A DNA stretch of 64,000 nucleotides, from NCBI GenBank assembly GCA_036397995.1, contig DASWHX010000046.1, forward strand, positions 19,668 to 83,667, written 5' to 3'. The notes below the pieces were generated by a model that ran no database searches, was not told the origin of the DNA, and saw only the letters and a program-made list of their open reading frames with translations. The stretch is from DASWHX01 sp036397995. GTDB lineage: Bacteria; Bacteroidota; Bacteroidia; Cytophagales; Cyclobacteriaceae. Below, one piece after another: positions 1 through 9,500 of the stretch (positions are counted from its first letter, which is position 1; each line of letters begins with the position of its first letter). A program made the position numbers and the translations under genes.

Positions 1-377
1 TCTTTCCTGGTTATGTATTGGTACAGGCTAATTTGGAATATGGAGAAGCAAAACATGTTGTCATAAGCATTCCGGGAGTAATTGGTTTTCTCGGAGCAAA
101 CAGCACAAGTACTTCGAAAGAACCGGTTCCCCTGAGACAAAGTGAAATAAACAGGATTCTGGGTAAGGTTGACGAGGTGGATGAAATGGTTGAAAAGCTG
201 GATCGCCCATATATTGTTGGTGAAGGAGTTAAAGTAATGGATGGTCCGTTTAGCGGTTTTACCGGAACCGTTGAGGAAGTTTTTGAAGAAAGAAAGAAAT
301 TAAACGTAATGGTTAAAATCTTCGGAAGAAATACACCCGTTGAACTTAATTATATGCAAGTTGAAAAATTAGACTAA
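1..377 (+). CDS. nusG: Transcription antitermination factor NusG, 3' part only (start lies before the window)
   Basis: NusG binds RNA polymerase and links it to Rho or to the ribosome through S10. The open frame runs from base 3 with no start in the window and opens with FPGYV, the conserved end of the first half of the NGN domain, so the N-terminal part is missing. The rest of the NGN domain follows (IPGVIGFLGA), then a linker and the C-terminal KOW domain (VKVMDGPFSGFTGTVEEV). A TTG at base 18 lies inside the domain and is not the start. The stop codon abuts the rplK ATG with no gap, the usual nusG-rplK order, which implies co-transcription with the L11/L10 and rpoBC genes. Confidence 0.97.
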   Translation, partial: FPGYVLVQANLEYGEAKHVVISIPGVIGFLGANSTSTSKEPVPLRQSEINRILGKVDEVDEMVEKLDRPYIVGEGVKVMDGPFSGFTGTVEEVFEERKKLNVMVKIFGRNTPVELNYMQVEKLD

Positions 378-830
378 ATGGCTAAGGAAATTGAAGGTTT
401 TTTGAAATTACAGGTAATGGGCGGCTCGGCTAACCCATCTCCTCCTGTAGGACCAGCATTGGGTAGCAAAGGACTCAACATCATGGATTTCTGCAAACAA
501 TTTAACGCAAGAACCCAGGATAAGCAGGGTACTTTGATCCCCGTCCTGATCACAATATATAAAGATAAATCCTTCGATTTCGTTGTAAAAACTCCGCCGG
601 CTCCGGTTTTGATACTGAAGGCGGCTAATCTGAAGAAAGGTAGTGCTGAACCCAACAGGAATAAGGTTGGGTCATTAACCTGGAATCAATGTAAAGAAAT
701 TGCCGAAACCAAAATGCAGGATTTGAATGCGTTTACTATTCATTCCGCAATGAAAATGATAGCGGGTACTGCAAGAAGCATGGGTATAACTGTAACCGGA
801 ACTCCCCCGAGGGAAGCTAATGTTAACTAG
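378..830 (+). CDS. rplK: 50S ribosomal protein L11
   Basis: L11 (uL11) forms the stalk base on 23S rRNA helices 43/44, next to L10 and L7/L12, in the GTPase-associated centre. The 150-residue protein, close to the normal 142, has the N-terminal proline-rich stretch (PSPPVGPALGSKGLNIMDFC) and the C-terminal rRNA-binding signature GTARSMGITVTG. It starts directly on the nusG stop. Its tail overlaps an in-frame upstream ATG of rplA but not the preferred rplA start. Function is certain by family. Confidence 0.98.
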   Translation: MAKEIEGFLKLQVMGGSANPSPPVGPALGSKGLNIMDFCKQFNARTQDKQGTLIPVLITIYKDKSFDFVVKTPPAPVLILKAANLKKGSAEPNRNKVGSLTWNQCKEIAETKMQDLNAFTIHSAMKMIAGTARSMGITVTGTPPREANVN

Positions 831-831
831 G

Positions 832-1530
832 ATGACAAAGCTGACAAAAAACCAAAAAAATGTGCTTGAGAATTTTGATCCAATGAAATCTTATTCTCTG
901 GAGGCAGCATCAAAACTGGTAAAGGAAATCACCACTACCAAATTTGATTCATCAGTTGACCTGGACATTCGCCTCGGAGTTGATCCGCGCAAAGCCGACC
1001 AAATGGTGCGCGGAGTAGTTGCTTTGCCCCATGGAACCGGTAAGCAAGTTAAAGTTCTTGCTTTGGTTACTCCGGATAAAGAGAATGATGCCAAAGAGGC
1101 CGGTGCAGATTATGCGGGATTAGATGATATCATAAAAAAAATTGAAGGAGGATGGATCGATTTCGATATTATCGTTACAATGCCAACTGTTATGGCGAAA
1201 GTTGGTAAGCTGGGGAAAATCCTGGGACCAAGAGGCCTTATGCCAAATCCAAAAGCCGGTACGGTAACTCTTGATGTCGCAAAAGCTATCAGGGAAGTCA
1301 AGGCTGGTAAAATTGATTTCAAAGTAGACAAATTCGGGATCATTCACGCCAGTATTGGAAAAGTCTCTTTTACGGAAGATAAAATTCTTGATAACGCAAG
1401 AGAGCTTATTCACACAATTTCCAAACTTAAGCCGGCATCTTCAAAAGGCACTTACTTCAGGAGCATAAGTCTTTCCAGCACAATGAGTGCAGGAATTTCC
1501 ATTGATAAAAGTTCAATTGTTGGAATTTAA
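832..1530 (+). CDS. rplA: 50S ribosomal protein L1
   Basis: L1 (uL1) builds the mobile L1 stalk that helps expel tRNA from the E site. In several bacteria it also represses its own operon by binding the mRNA. The signature ILGPRGLMPNPKAGTV is present near the middle. An ATG at 820 would give 236 residues and overlap rplK by 11 bases. I prefer the ATG at 832, one base after the rplK stop, giving 232 residues that begin MTKLTKNQKN, the normal family start. It is the second gene of the rplK-rplA-rplJ-rplL group. Confidence 0.96.
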   Translation: MTKLTKNQKNVLENFDPMKSYSLEAASKLVKEITTTKFDSSVDLDIRLGVDPRKADQMVRGVVALPHGTGKQVKVLALVTPDKENDAKEAGADYAGLDDIIKKIEGGWIDFDIIVTMPTVMAKVGKLGKILGPRGLMPNPKAGTVTLDVAKAIREVKAGKIDFKVDKFGIIHASIGKVSFTEDKILDNARELIHTISKLKPASSKGTYFRSISLSSTMSAGISIDKSSIVGI

Positions 1531-1536
1531 AAAGTC

Positions 1537-2070
1537 ATGATACGAGAAGAAAAAGCAACAATTATTAATGAACTCTCAGAAAAGCTGAAGGAAAATAACA
1601 ATTATTATTTTACAGATGCTACAGGTATGACCGTTGCTCAGATAAATGATTTCAGGAGAATGTGTCACAAGGTTGACATTGATTACAAAGTGTATAAAAA
1701 CACTTTAATTATCAAGGCACTGGACACCCTTAAATTTGATTATTCCCCGCTTTATGAAAAAGCCCTTAAGGGTGCAACAGGAATTTTGTTTTCAAAGGAA
1801 ATTGCCAATACTCCGGCTAAGTTGATTAAGGAATTTAGAAAAAAGAGCAATTTGGACAAGCCTTTATTCAAGGGGGCATATATCAATCAGGATGTTTATA
1901 TAGGCGAGAATCAACTGGATACTCTAAGTAATCTCAAGTCCAGGGAAGAACTTATTGGTGAGATAATTGCCATTCTCCGGTCTCCTGCTCAAAATGTTAT
2001 TTCAGCACTTCAAAGTGGAAAGAATAAACTTGCCGGTATCGTTAAAACTTTATCAGAAAAAACAAATTAA
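1537..2070 (+). CDS. rplJ: 50S ribosomal protein L10
   Basis: L10 (uL10) anchors the L7/L12 dimers to the stalk base. The 177-residue product has the N-terminal rRNA/L11-binding domain (REEKATIINELSEKL, and YKVYKNTLIIKAL at about residues 50-62) and a C-terminal helical tail that carries the L12 dimers. It starts 6 bases after rplA. The 36-base gap before rplL shows no clear hairpin, so I see no L10-type leader here. Length and context are normal. Confidence 0.97.
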   Translation: MIREEKATIINELSEKLKENNNYYFTDATGMTVAQINDFRRMCHKVDIDYKVYKNTLIIKALDTLKFDYSPLYEKALKGATGILFSKEIANTPAKLIKEFRKKSNLDKPLFKGAYINQDVYIGENQLDTLSNLKSREELIGEIIAILRSPAQNVISALQSGKNKLAGIVKTLSEKTN

Positions 2071-2106
2071 TAAATCATTAAAGCAAATATCTAAATCAAA
2101 CTAAAA

Positions 2107-2490
2107 ATGGCAGACTTAAAAGCATTCGCTGATCAGCTTGTGAACTTAACCGTGAAAGAGGTTAATGAGTTAGCAACAATTCTTAAGGAGGAGTATGGTA
2201 TTGAACCGGCGGCAGCGGCAGCTCCAGTAATGGTTGCTGGTGGAGGCGCGGCATCTGCAGAAGGTGGAGCGGAAGAAAAATCATCATTCGATGTAATTCT
2301 AAAATCTCCTGGTGGAGCCAAGCTGGCTATCGTGAAACTCGTTAAGGAACTGACAGGACTTGGGTTAAAAGAAGCCAAAGACCTGGTAGATGGTGCACCG
2401 AAAGCGGTAAAGGAAGGATTGGCTAAAGACGAAGCTGAAGGCTTGAAAAAGCAATTAGAAGAAGCAGGAGCGGAAGTAGAATTAAAATAA
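2107..2490 (+). CDS. rplL: 50S ribosomal protein L7/L12
   Basis: This is the multicopy stalk protein that recruits and activates translational GTPases. Its 127 residues show the N-terminal dimerisation helices (ADLKAFADQLVNLTVKEV), an Ala/Gly-rich hinge (about residues 36-58) and the C-terminal globular domain with KELTGLGLKEAKDLVDGAP, where EF-Tu and EF-G dock. The 130-base gap after it contains a palindrome and a terminator-like hairpin that may set the stalk-protein to RNA polymerase ratio. Confidence 0.98.
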   Translation: MADLKAFADQLVNLTVKEVNELATILKEEYGIEPAAAAAPVMVAGGGAASAEGGAEEKSSFDVILKSPGGAKLAIVKLVKELTGLGLKEAKDLVDGAPKAVKEGLAKDEAEGLKKQLEEAGAEVELK

Positions 2491-2515
2491 AATTTGGACA
2501 ACCTGCTGAACGGTA

Positions 2516-2556
2516 GTCTAACTGCAGTTAGACCCTGATTTTCGTCGGGGTCTTTT
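2516..2556 (+). terminator. Nested palindrome and terminator/attenuator between rplL and rpoB
   Basis: GTCTAACTGCAGTTAGAC (2516-2533) is a perfect 18-base palindrome. Its last three bases begin a second hairpin, GACCC (2531-2535) pairing with GGGTC (2548-2552), followed directly by TTTT. The two stems share bases 2531-2533, so they compete. The second has the form of a rho-independent terminator with a short T-tract. Since rpoB follows with no obvious new promoter, partial read-through (attenuation) is the likely role, as is known at this junction in other bacteria. Confidence 0.65.
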
Positions 2557-2620
2557 GCTGTTTGTAGATGTTTCAGTTTTCTATGAATAAAACATTTTTT
2601 TAAACTAAATAAAAATTGCC

Positions 2621-5600
2621 TTGGCAACTAAAAAATCAAACAGAATAAGTTTCTCCAACATAAAATCTGTAATTGATTATCCCGATTTTCTGGATGTTCA
2701 GTTGAGGTCTTTTAAAGACTTTTTTCAGATTGAAACCCCAGCGGAGAAAAGAACGCAGGAAGGGTTGTACAAAGTATTTTGTGAGAATTTTCCTATCAGC
2801 GATTCCCGGGAAAATTTTGTACTGGAATTTATTGATTACTTAATTGATCCTCCCAAATACTCCGTTGATGAATGCATTGACAGAGGATTAACCTATTCAG
2901 TTCCTTTAAAAGCAAAGCTTCGACTTTCTTGTAATGATGAAGATAATGAAGATTTTGAAACAGTAGAGCAGGAAGTCTTTTTAGGAAATATTCCCTACAT
3001 GACCGAGAAAGGTTCTTTCGTAATCAATGGAGCAGAAAGAGTTATTGTCAGTCAGCTTCATCGATCACCAGGAGTATTCTTTGCCCAAAGCAAACATACA
3101 AATGGTACAAAGCTGTATTCAGCTCGAATAATTCCTTTCAAAGGATCCTGGATAGAGTTTGCTACCGATGTCAACAATGTGATGTATGCCTACATCGACA
3201 GAAAAAAGAAATTCCCGGTTACCACACTTCTCAGGGCAATCGGATATGGGACTGATAAAGATATTCTTGATTTGTTTGGATTGTCTGAAGAAGTTTCAGC
3301 CACAAAGGCAAATCTTAAAAAAGTTGTAGGAAGGAAATTGGCGGCACGTGTCCTTAAAACCTGGACTGAAGACTTTGTGGATGAAGATACTGGCGAGGTT
3401 GTTTCTATTGACAGAAACGAAGTATTGCTTGAGCGGGACTCGGTGCTAACAAAAGAAGATGTCGAACTGATAATTGAATCCGATACAAAATCAATTATTC
3501 TCCATCGGGATGATGTCAACATCACAGACTACAATATCATTTTCAATACTCTGGCTAAAGACAATTCGAACTCAGAAAAGGAAGCGGTTGAGCAAATTTA
3601 TCGGCAGTTAAGAAATACTGAAGCCCCCGATGAACAGACTGCAAGAGATATTATCCAAAGTCTTTTCTTTAGTGATAAGAGATATGATCTGGGCGAAGTA
3701 GGACGATACAGAATTAATAGGAAACTCGGAATTGATATAGGATTTGAGCAGCGAGTTCTAACAAAAGGTGATATTATCCTTATTGTTAAATACCTTATTG
3801 GGTTAATTAACTCTAAGGCGGTTGTAGATGATATAGATCACCTGAGCAACAGAAGGGTTCGAACCGTAGGTGAGCAGCTTTATACACAATTCGGAATTGG
3901 GTTAGCCAGAATGGCCAGAACCATTAAGGAAAGGATGAATGTAAGGGATAACGAGGATTTTAAACCAGTCGATCTCATAAACGCGAGAACACTTTCCTCA
4001 GTGATTAATTCATTCTTCGGCACAAATCAACTCTCTCAATTTATGGACCAGACAAATCCATTGGCTGAGATAACTCATAAAAGGAGAATGTCTGCGCTAG
4101 GCCCAGGTGGTCTCTCCAGAGAACGCGCAGGATTTGAAGTTCGCGACGTGCATTACACCCATTATGGAAGATTGTGTACCATTGAAACTCCCGAAGGACC
4201 AAACATCGGTTTGATCTCTTCCCTTTGTGTACACGCCAAGGTGAATCATATGGGATTCATTGAAACACCGTACCGTAAAGTTGAGAAGGGACTAGTTTCA
4301 ACGAATGTGATTTTTCTTACTGCTGAAGAAGAAGACACTCACAACATTGCTCAGGCAAATGCTAAAATTGATGACAAAGGTAAATTCGTTAATAAAAGAG
4401 TAAAGGCAAGATATGAAGGAGATTTTCCCGTCGTAGAGCCCAAAAAGGTTTCTTATATGGATATTGCTCCTAACCAGATTGTGTCTGTTGCGGCTTCGCT
4501 TATTCCATTCCTGGAACATGACGATGCAAACAGAGCGCTCATGGGATCAAATATGCAAAGACAGGCCGTTCCATTGATGAAGCCGGAAGCTCCCATTGTG
4601 GGAACCGGCCTTGAAAGAAGGGTAGCCGAAGATTCAAGAGCGTTAATCCTCGCTGAAGATGAGGGAGTTGTGGAATATTCTGATGCCACTAAAATAACAA
4701 TCAGGTACAAGCAAACCGCGGAACAAAAATCCATTGCCTTTGAAGATGATCTCAAGATTTATGACCTGGTCAAATTCAGACGAACTAATCAGGATACCTG
4801 CATCAACCTTAAGCCTATTGTTAAGAAAGGTGATAGTGTGAAAAGTGGAACACCACTTTGTGAAGGATATGCCACGCAAAATGGTGAACTGGCTCTGGGA
4901 AGGAATTTGCAGGTTGCATTCATGCCCTGGCAAGGATATAATTTTGAAGATGCTATTGTTATATCCGAAAGAGTTGTGCGAGATGATACCTTTACTTCTA
5001 TTCACATTGAAGAATTTGAACTCGAAGTAAGGGACACCAAGAGAGGAGAGGAAGAATTGACCTCTGAAATTCCAAATGTGAGCGAAGAAGCTGTAAAGAA
5101 TTTAGATGAAAATGGAATAATTAGGATTGGAGCGGAAGTAAAAGAAGGAGATATTCTTATAGGGAAAATTACTCCAAAAGGAGAGACAGATCCAACTCCG
5201 GAAGAAAAACTATTGCGGGCAATTTTTGGTGATAAAGCCGGCGATGTAAAAGATGCATCATTGAAGGCGCCCCCTTCTCTTAGAGGAGTCGTTATTGAAA
5301 CAAAACTTTTCTCCAGACCAAAAAAAGATAAAGATTTAAGATCCAAATCAAAAAAAGATGTAGAAATACTAAAGTCAAAATACAGTAATGATTTAAGAAC
5401 ATTAAGGGCAGAGATGATAGATAAGCTCGCTGCTCTGCTGCATGGAAAGGTGTCTGAAGGAGTAAATCACAAATTTGGCGAATCCCTGATTTCAAAGGGA
5501 ACAAAGTTTACCGCAAAAGTAATTTCAAATAATATTTTCCCTGAAAAGAATGTTTTCAGAGACGAAAGTAATTATAATGTTCCTGAGGAAGTAAATCTTA

Positions 5601-6484
5601 TTAGCGATATAAATCTTGATGGGTGGACCAAAGATTCGAAAACCAACAAGTTGATCGAAAGGCTGGTTAAAAATTATATGGCTGCCCGCAATAAAATAGC
5701 TGGTGAATTCAAAAGAGAAAGATTTACACTTGAAGTTGGTGATGAACTCCCTGCTGGAATTGTTCAATTGGCTAAAGTGTATATTGCCAAGAAGCGTAAG
5801 CTGAAAGTTGGGGATAAAATGGCAGGTCGTCACGGTAATAAAGGTGTTGTGGCTAAAATCGTGAGAGAAGAGGACATGCCTTTTCTTGAAGATGGAACCC
5901 CGATGGATATAGTGCTAAATCCCCTGGGTGTGCCTTCAAGGATGAACCTGGGTCAGATTTATGAAACCGTGCTTGGTTGGGCTGGAATGAAGTTAGATCG
6001 AAAATATGCCACACCAATTTTTGACGGTGCTACTATTGAAGAAGTTTCCAGTGAATTGAATGAAGCTAATTTACCAGAGTTCGGCCGGACCTATTTATAT
6101 GACGGATTAAGCGGAGATAAGTTTGACCAACAAGTTACAGTAGGTGTGATTTATATGCTTAAACTGGGACACCTTGTTGATGATAAAATGCACTCCAGAT
6201 CAATTGGACCTTATTCACTGATCACACAACAACCACTTGGCGGAAAAGCTCAGTTTGGCGGTCAAAGATTCGGTGAAATGGAAGTATGGGCCCTTGAAGC
6301 TTTTGGAGCGGCCAACGTCCTCCAGGAAATCCTAACCATAAAGTCTGATGATGTAATTGGTCGCGCAAAGGCTTATGAAGCTATTGTGAAGGGAGAGAAT
6401 ATGACAAAACCCAATATCCCTGAATCATTCAATGTGTTGGTTCATGAATTAAGGGGCCTTGCCTTAGAAATAACATTAGAATAA
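2621..6484 (+). CDS. rpoB: DNA-directed RNA polymerase subunit beta
   Basis: This is the beta subunit of RNA polymerase, 1287 residues. The start is a TTG (LATKKSNRISF); no in-frame ATG fits the family N-terminus better. The fork/rifampicin-pocket region lies around residues 465-500 (FFGTNQLSQFMDQ, ITHKRRMSALGPGGL), with the Asp, His, Arg and Ser residues usually mutated in resistance all in the sensitive state. YGRLCTIETPEGPNIGLI follows. The active-site region GRHGNKGVVAKI and the C-terminal clamp segment (QPLGGKAQFGGQRFGEMEVW) are intact. rpoC follows after 33 bases. Confidence 0.98.
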   Translation: MATKKSNRISFSNIKSVIDYPDFLDVQLRSFKDFFQIETPAEKRTQEGLYKVFCENFPISDSRENFVLEFIDYLIDPPKYSVDECIDRGLTYSVPLKAKLRLSCNDEDNEDFETVEQEVFLGNIPYMTEKGSFVINGAERVIVSQLHRSPGVFFAQSKHTNGTKLYSARIIPFKGSWIEFATDVNNVMYAYIDRKKKFPVTTLLRAIGYGTDKDILDLFGLSEEVSATKANLKKVVGRKLAARVLKTWTEDFVDEDTGEVVSIDRNEVLLERDSVLTKEDVELIIESDTKSIILHRDDVNITDYNIIFNTLAKDNSNSEKEAVEQIYRQLRNTEAPDEQTARDIIQSLFFSDKRYDLGEVGRYRINRKLGIDIGFEQRVLTKGDIILIVKYLIGLINSKAVVDDIDHLSNRRVRTVGEQLYTQFGIGLARMARTIKERMNVRDNEDFKPVDLINARTLSSVINSFFGTNQLSQFMDQTNPLAEITHKRRMSALGPGGLSRERAGFEVRDVHYTHYGRLCTIETPEGPNIGLISSLCVHAKVNHMGFIETPYRKVEKGLVSTNVIFLTAEEEDTHNIAQANAKIDDKGKFVNKRVKARYEGDFPVVEPKKVSYMDIAPNQIVSVAASLIPFLEHDDANRALMGSNMQRQAVPLMKPEAPIVGTGLERRVAEDSRALILAEDEGVVEYSDATKITIRYKQTAEQKSIAFEDDLKIYDLVKFRRTNQDTCINLKPIVKKGDSVKSGTPLCEGYATQNGELALGRNLQVAFMPWQGYNFEDAIVISERVVRDDTFTSIHIEEFELEVRDTKRGEEELTSEIPNVSEEAVKNLDENGIIRIGAEVKEGDILIGKITPKGETDPTPEEKLLRAIFGDKAGDVKDASLKAPPSLRGVVIETKLFSRPKKDKDLRSKSKKDVEILKSKYSNDLRTLRAEMIDKLAALLHGKVSEGVNHKFGESLISKGTKFTAKVISNNIFPEKNVFRDESNYNVPEEVNLISDINLDGWTKDSKTNKLIERLVKNYMAARNKIAGEFKRERFTLEVGDELPAGIVQLAKVYIAKKRKLKVGDKMAGRHGNKGVVAKIVREEDMPFLEDGTPMDIVLNPLGVPSRMNLGQIYETVLGWAGMKLDRKYATPIFDGATIEEVSSELNEANLPEFGRTYLYDGLSGDKFDQQVTVGVIYMLKLGHLVDDKMHSRSIGPYSLITQQPLGGKAQFGGQRFGEMEVWALEAFGAANVLQEILTIKSDDVIGRAKAYEAIVKGENMTKPNIPESFNVLVHELRGLALEITLE

Positions 6485-6517
6485 GAAATTATAAATCATA
6501 AATAAAGCCATTTAAAT

Positions 6518-9500
6518 ATGTCTTTCAGGAAAAATAAAAAAATTAACACTGATTTCTCAACAGTTACTATAAGCCTTGCATCTCCAGAATCAATTTTGGA
6601 GACCTCACACGGGGAGGTAACTCAGCCAGAGACCATAAATTACCGGACCTACAAGCCTGAGATGGGAGGACTCTTCTGTGAGAGAATTTTCGGGCCTGTA
6701 AAAGATTGGGAATGCCATTGTGGCAAATACAAGAGAATCAGATACAAAGGAATCATTTGTGATCGTTGTGGAGTTGAAGTGACAGAGAAAAAAGTCCGCC
6801 GGGAGCGAATGGGTCATATTGAGTTGGTAGTCCCTGTTGCACATATCTGGTATTTTAGGTCCTTACCTAATAAAATAGGCTATCTGGTTGGACTCCCCAC
6901 CAAGAAACTGGATCAAATAATTTATTACGAGAGATACGTTGTTATTCAGGCAGGAATAAAAGTTGAAGACGGCGTTTCATATCTGGACTACCTGACCGAA
7001 GATGAATATCTGGACATACTGGATAAGCTGCCCAGGGAAAATCAGCTGCTTGAAGATTCTGATCCGAATAAGTTTATCGCAAAAATGGGAGCTGAAGCTC
7101 TCGAAATGCTCCTTAGCAGACTAAACCTGGATGTAATGTCTTACGATTTAAGACACCAGGCTGCTACCGACACAAGCCAGCAAAGAAAAGCTGAAGCTCT
7201 TAAGAGATTGCGCGTGGTTGAGGCATTTAGAGATGCAAATACAAGGATAGAAAACCGGCCGGAATGGATGGTCATAAAGATGGTACCGGTTATTCCTCCT
7301 GAGCTTCGCCCTCTTGTTCCTTTGGACGGAGGCAGATTTGCAACCTCTGATTTGAATGACTTATACAGAAGGGTAATCATTCGCAATAACAGGCTTAAGA
7401 GATTAATTGATATTAAAGCTCCCGAAGTAATTCTTCGAAACGAAAAAAGAATGCTACAGGAAGCAGTAGATAGTTTGTTTGATAACTCACGAAAGGTAAA
7501 TGCGGTTAGATCTGATGGAAACAGAGCGCTGAAATCCTTGAGTGATATGCTGAAAGGGAAACAAGGCAGATTTAGGCAAAACCTCCTTGGTAAAAGAGTA
7601 GATTATTCTGGTCGTTCAGTAATAGTTGTCGGACCTGAATTGAAACTTCATGAATGCGGACTACCAAAAGATATGGCTGCGGAATTATTTAAGCCTTTCA
7701 TTATCCGGAAACTTATTGAAAGAGGAATAGTTAAAACAGTAAAATCCGCTAAAAAAATCGTTGATCGTAAAGATCCGGTAGTTTGGGATATTTTAGAAAA
7801 CGTTCTTAAAGGACATCCTGTATTGCTTAATCGTGCTCCAACATTGCACCGATTAGGTATTCAGGCATTTCAACCTAAACTAATCGAAGGCAAAGCTATC
7901 CAGATCCATCCTCTGGTGTGTACAGCATTTAACGCCGATTTTGATGGTGACCAAATGGCAGTTCATGTTCCCCTTGGCCATGAAGCAATCCTTGAAGCAT
8001 CGTTATTGATGCTTTCATCTCACAATATTTTGAATCCAGCTAATGGTGCTCCTATTACAGTACCATCACAAGATATGGTACTTGGCCTTTATTACATTAC
8101 AAAAGGTAGGAAAGGAACAAAGCAAAGTCCGGTTAAAGGAGAAGGATTATCTTTTTATGACCCAACGGAAGTGATAATCGCTCTTAATGAGGGAAGGCTC
8201 AACAAACACGCTAACATTAAAGTCCGAGTAAAAATAAGAAATGAAAAAGAGGAACTGGAGATCAAAGTGATTGAAACCGTCGCAGGGCGAGTAATTTTTA
8301 ATCAATTTATACCTGATGAAGTGGGATATGTAAATGAATTGCTTACCAAGAAAAAGCTTCAGAAAATTATCTCTGACGTACATAAAATTGCCGGAACAGC
8401 CAAGGCCGCAAAATTTTTGGATGATATTAAAGATCTTGGATTCCAATCAGCATACAAAGGCGGATTATCAATGGGACTGAACGATGTAAAAATTCCGGAG
8501 TCCAAGACCAAACTAATCGAGCAAGCAAAGAAAGAAGTAGATGTTGTCTGGAATAATTATATGATGGGTTTAATTACTGATAATGAAAGATACAATCAGG
8601 TAATTGACATTTGGACTCGAATTAATTCCCAAATTACCAACGCCCTAATGACTCAGTTGGAAGAGGATGATCAGGGATTCAACTCCATATACATGATGAT
8701 GCATTCCGGTGCCCGCGGTTCAAGAGAACAAATCAGGCAGCTGGGAGGCATGAGAGGTTTAATGGCAAAACCTCAGAAGAACCTTCAGGGATCAGTTGGT
8801 GAAATTATTGAAAACCCAATTCTATCAAACTTTAAGGAAGGATTGGATGTAATAGAATACTTCATTTCAACCCATGGGGCCAGAAAAGGTCTGGCAGACA
8901 CGGCTCTGAAAACGGCAGATGCTGGTTACCTTACGCGACGATTGGTTGACGTAGCCCAGGATCTTGTAATTAATGAAGCAGATTGCGGAACTCTGAGAGG
9001 ACTGGTGGTTACAGCACTTAAAGATAATGAAGACATCGTTGAACCGCTGTCAGAACGAATATTGGGTCGTGTTAGTGTGCATGATATATATGATCCATTA
9101 ACAGAGGAATTGATTGTAAAATTTGGTGAAGAAATCACTGAAGAGATTGCAAAAAAAATTGATGAAACCAGCATAGAGGAGGTTGAAATCCGATCACTTT
9201 TAACCTGCGAAACAAGGAAGGGCTCTTGCGCTAAATGCTACGGTAGAAATCTGGCTACAGGAAGAATGGTAGAAAGAGGCGAAGCTGTTGGAGTAATTGC
9301 TGCTCAATCCATTGGAGAACCCGGCACTCAGCTGACACTCCGAACTTTCCACGTTGGTGGAACCGCATCAAACATTGCAGTGGAAGCCAGAATTCGCGCT
9401 AAATTTTCCGGCACCGTAGAATTCGAAGATATCAGGTCAGTTACAACCAAAAATTCTGAAGGAGAAAAGGTAGAAGTTGTGATGGGTCGATCTGGCGAAA

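Noticed and set aside
2133..2627. 164-codon minus-strand frame over rplL
   Set aside because: Shadow of the biased rplL coding sequence; the product resembles no protein and conflicts with the highly conserved gene.
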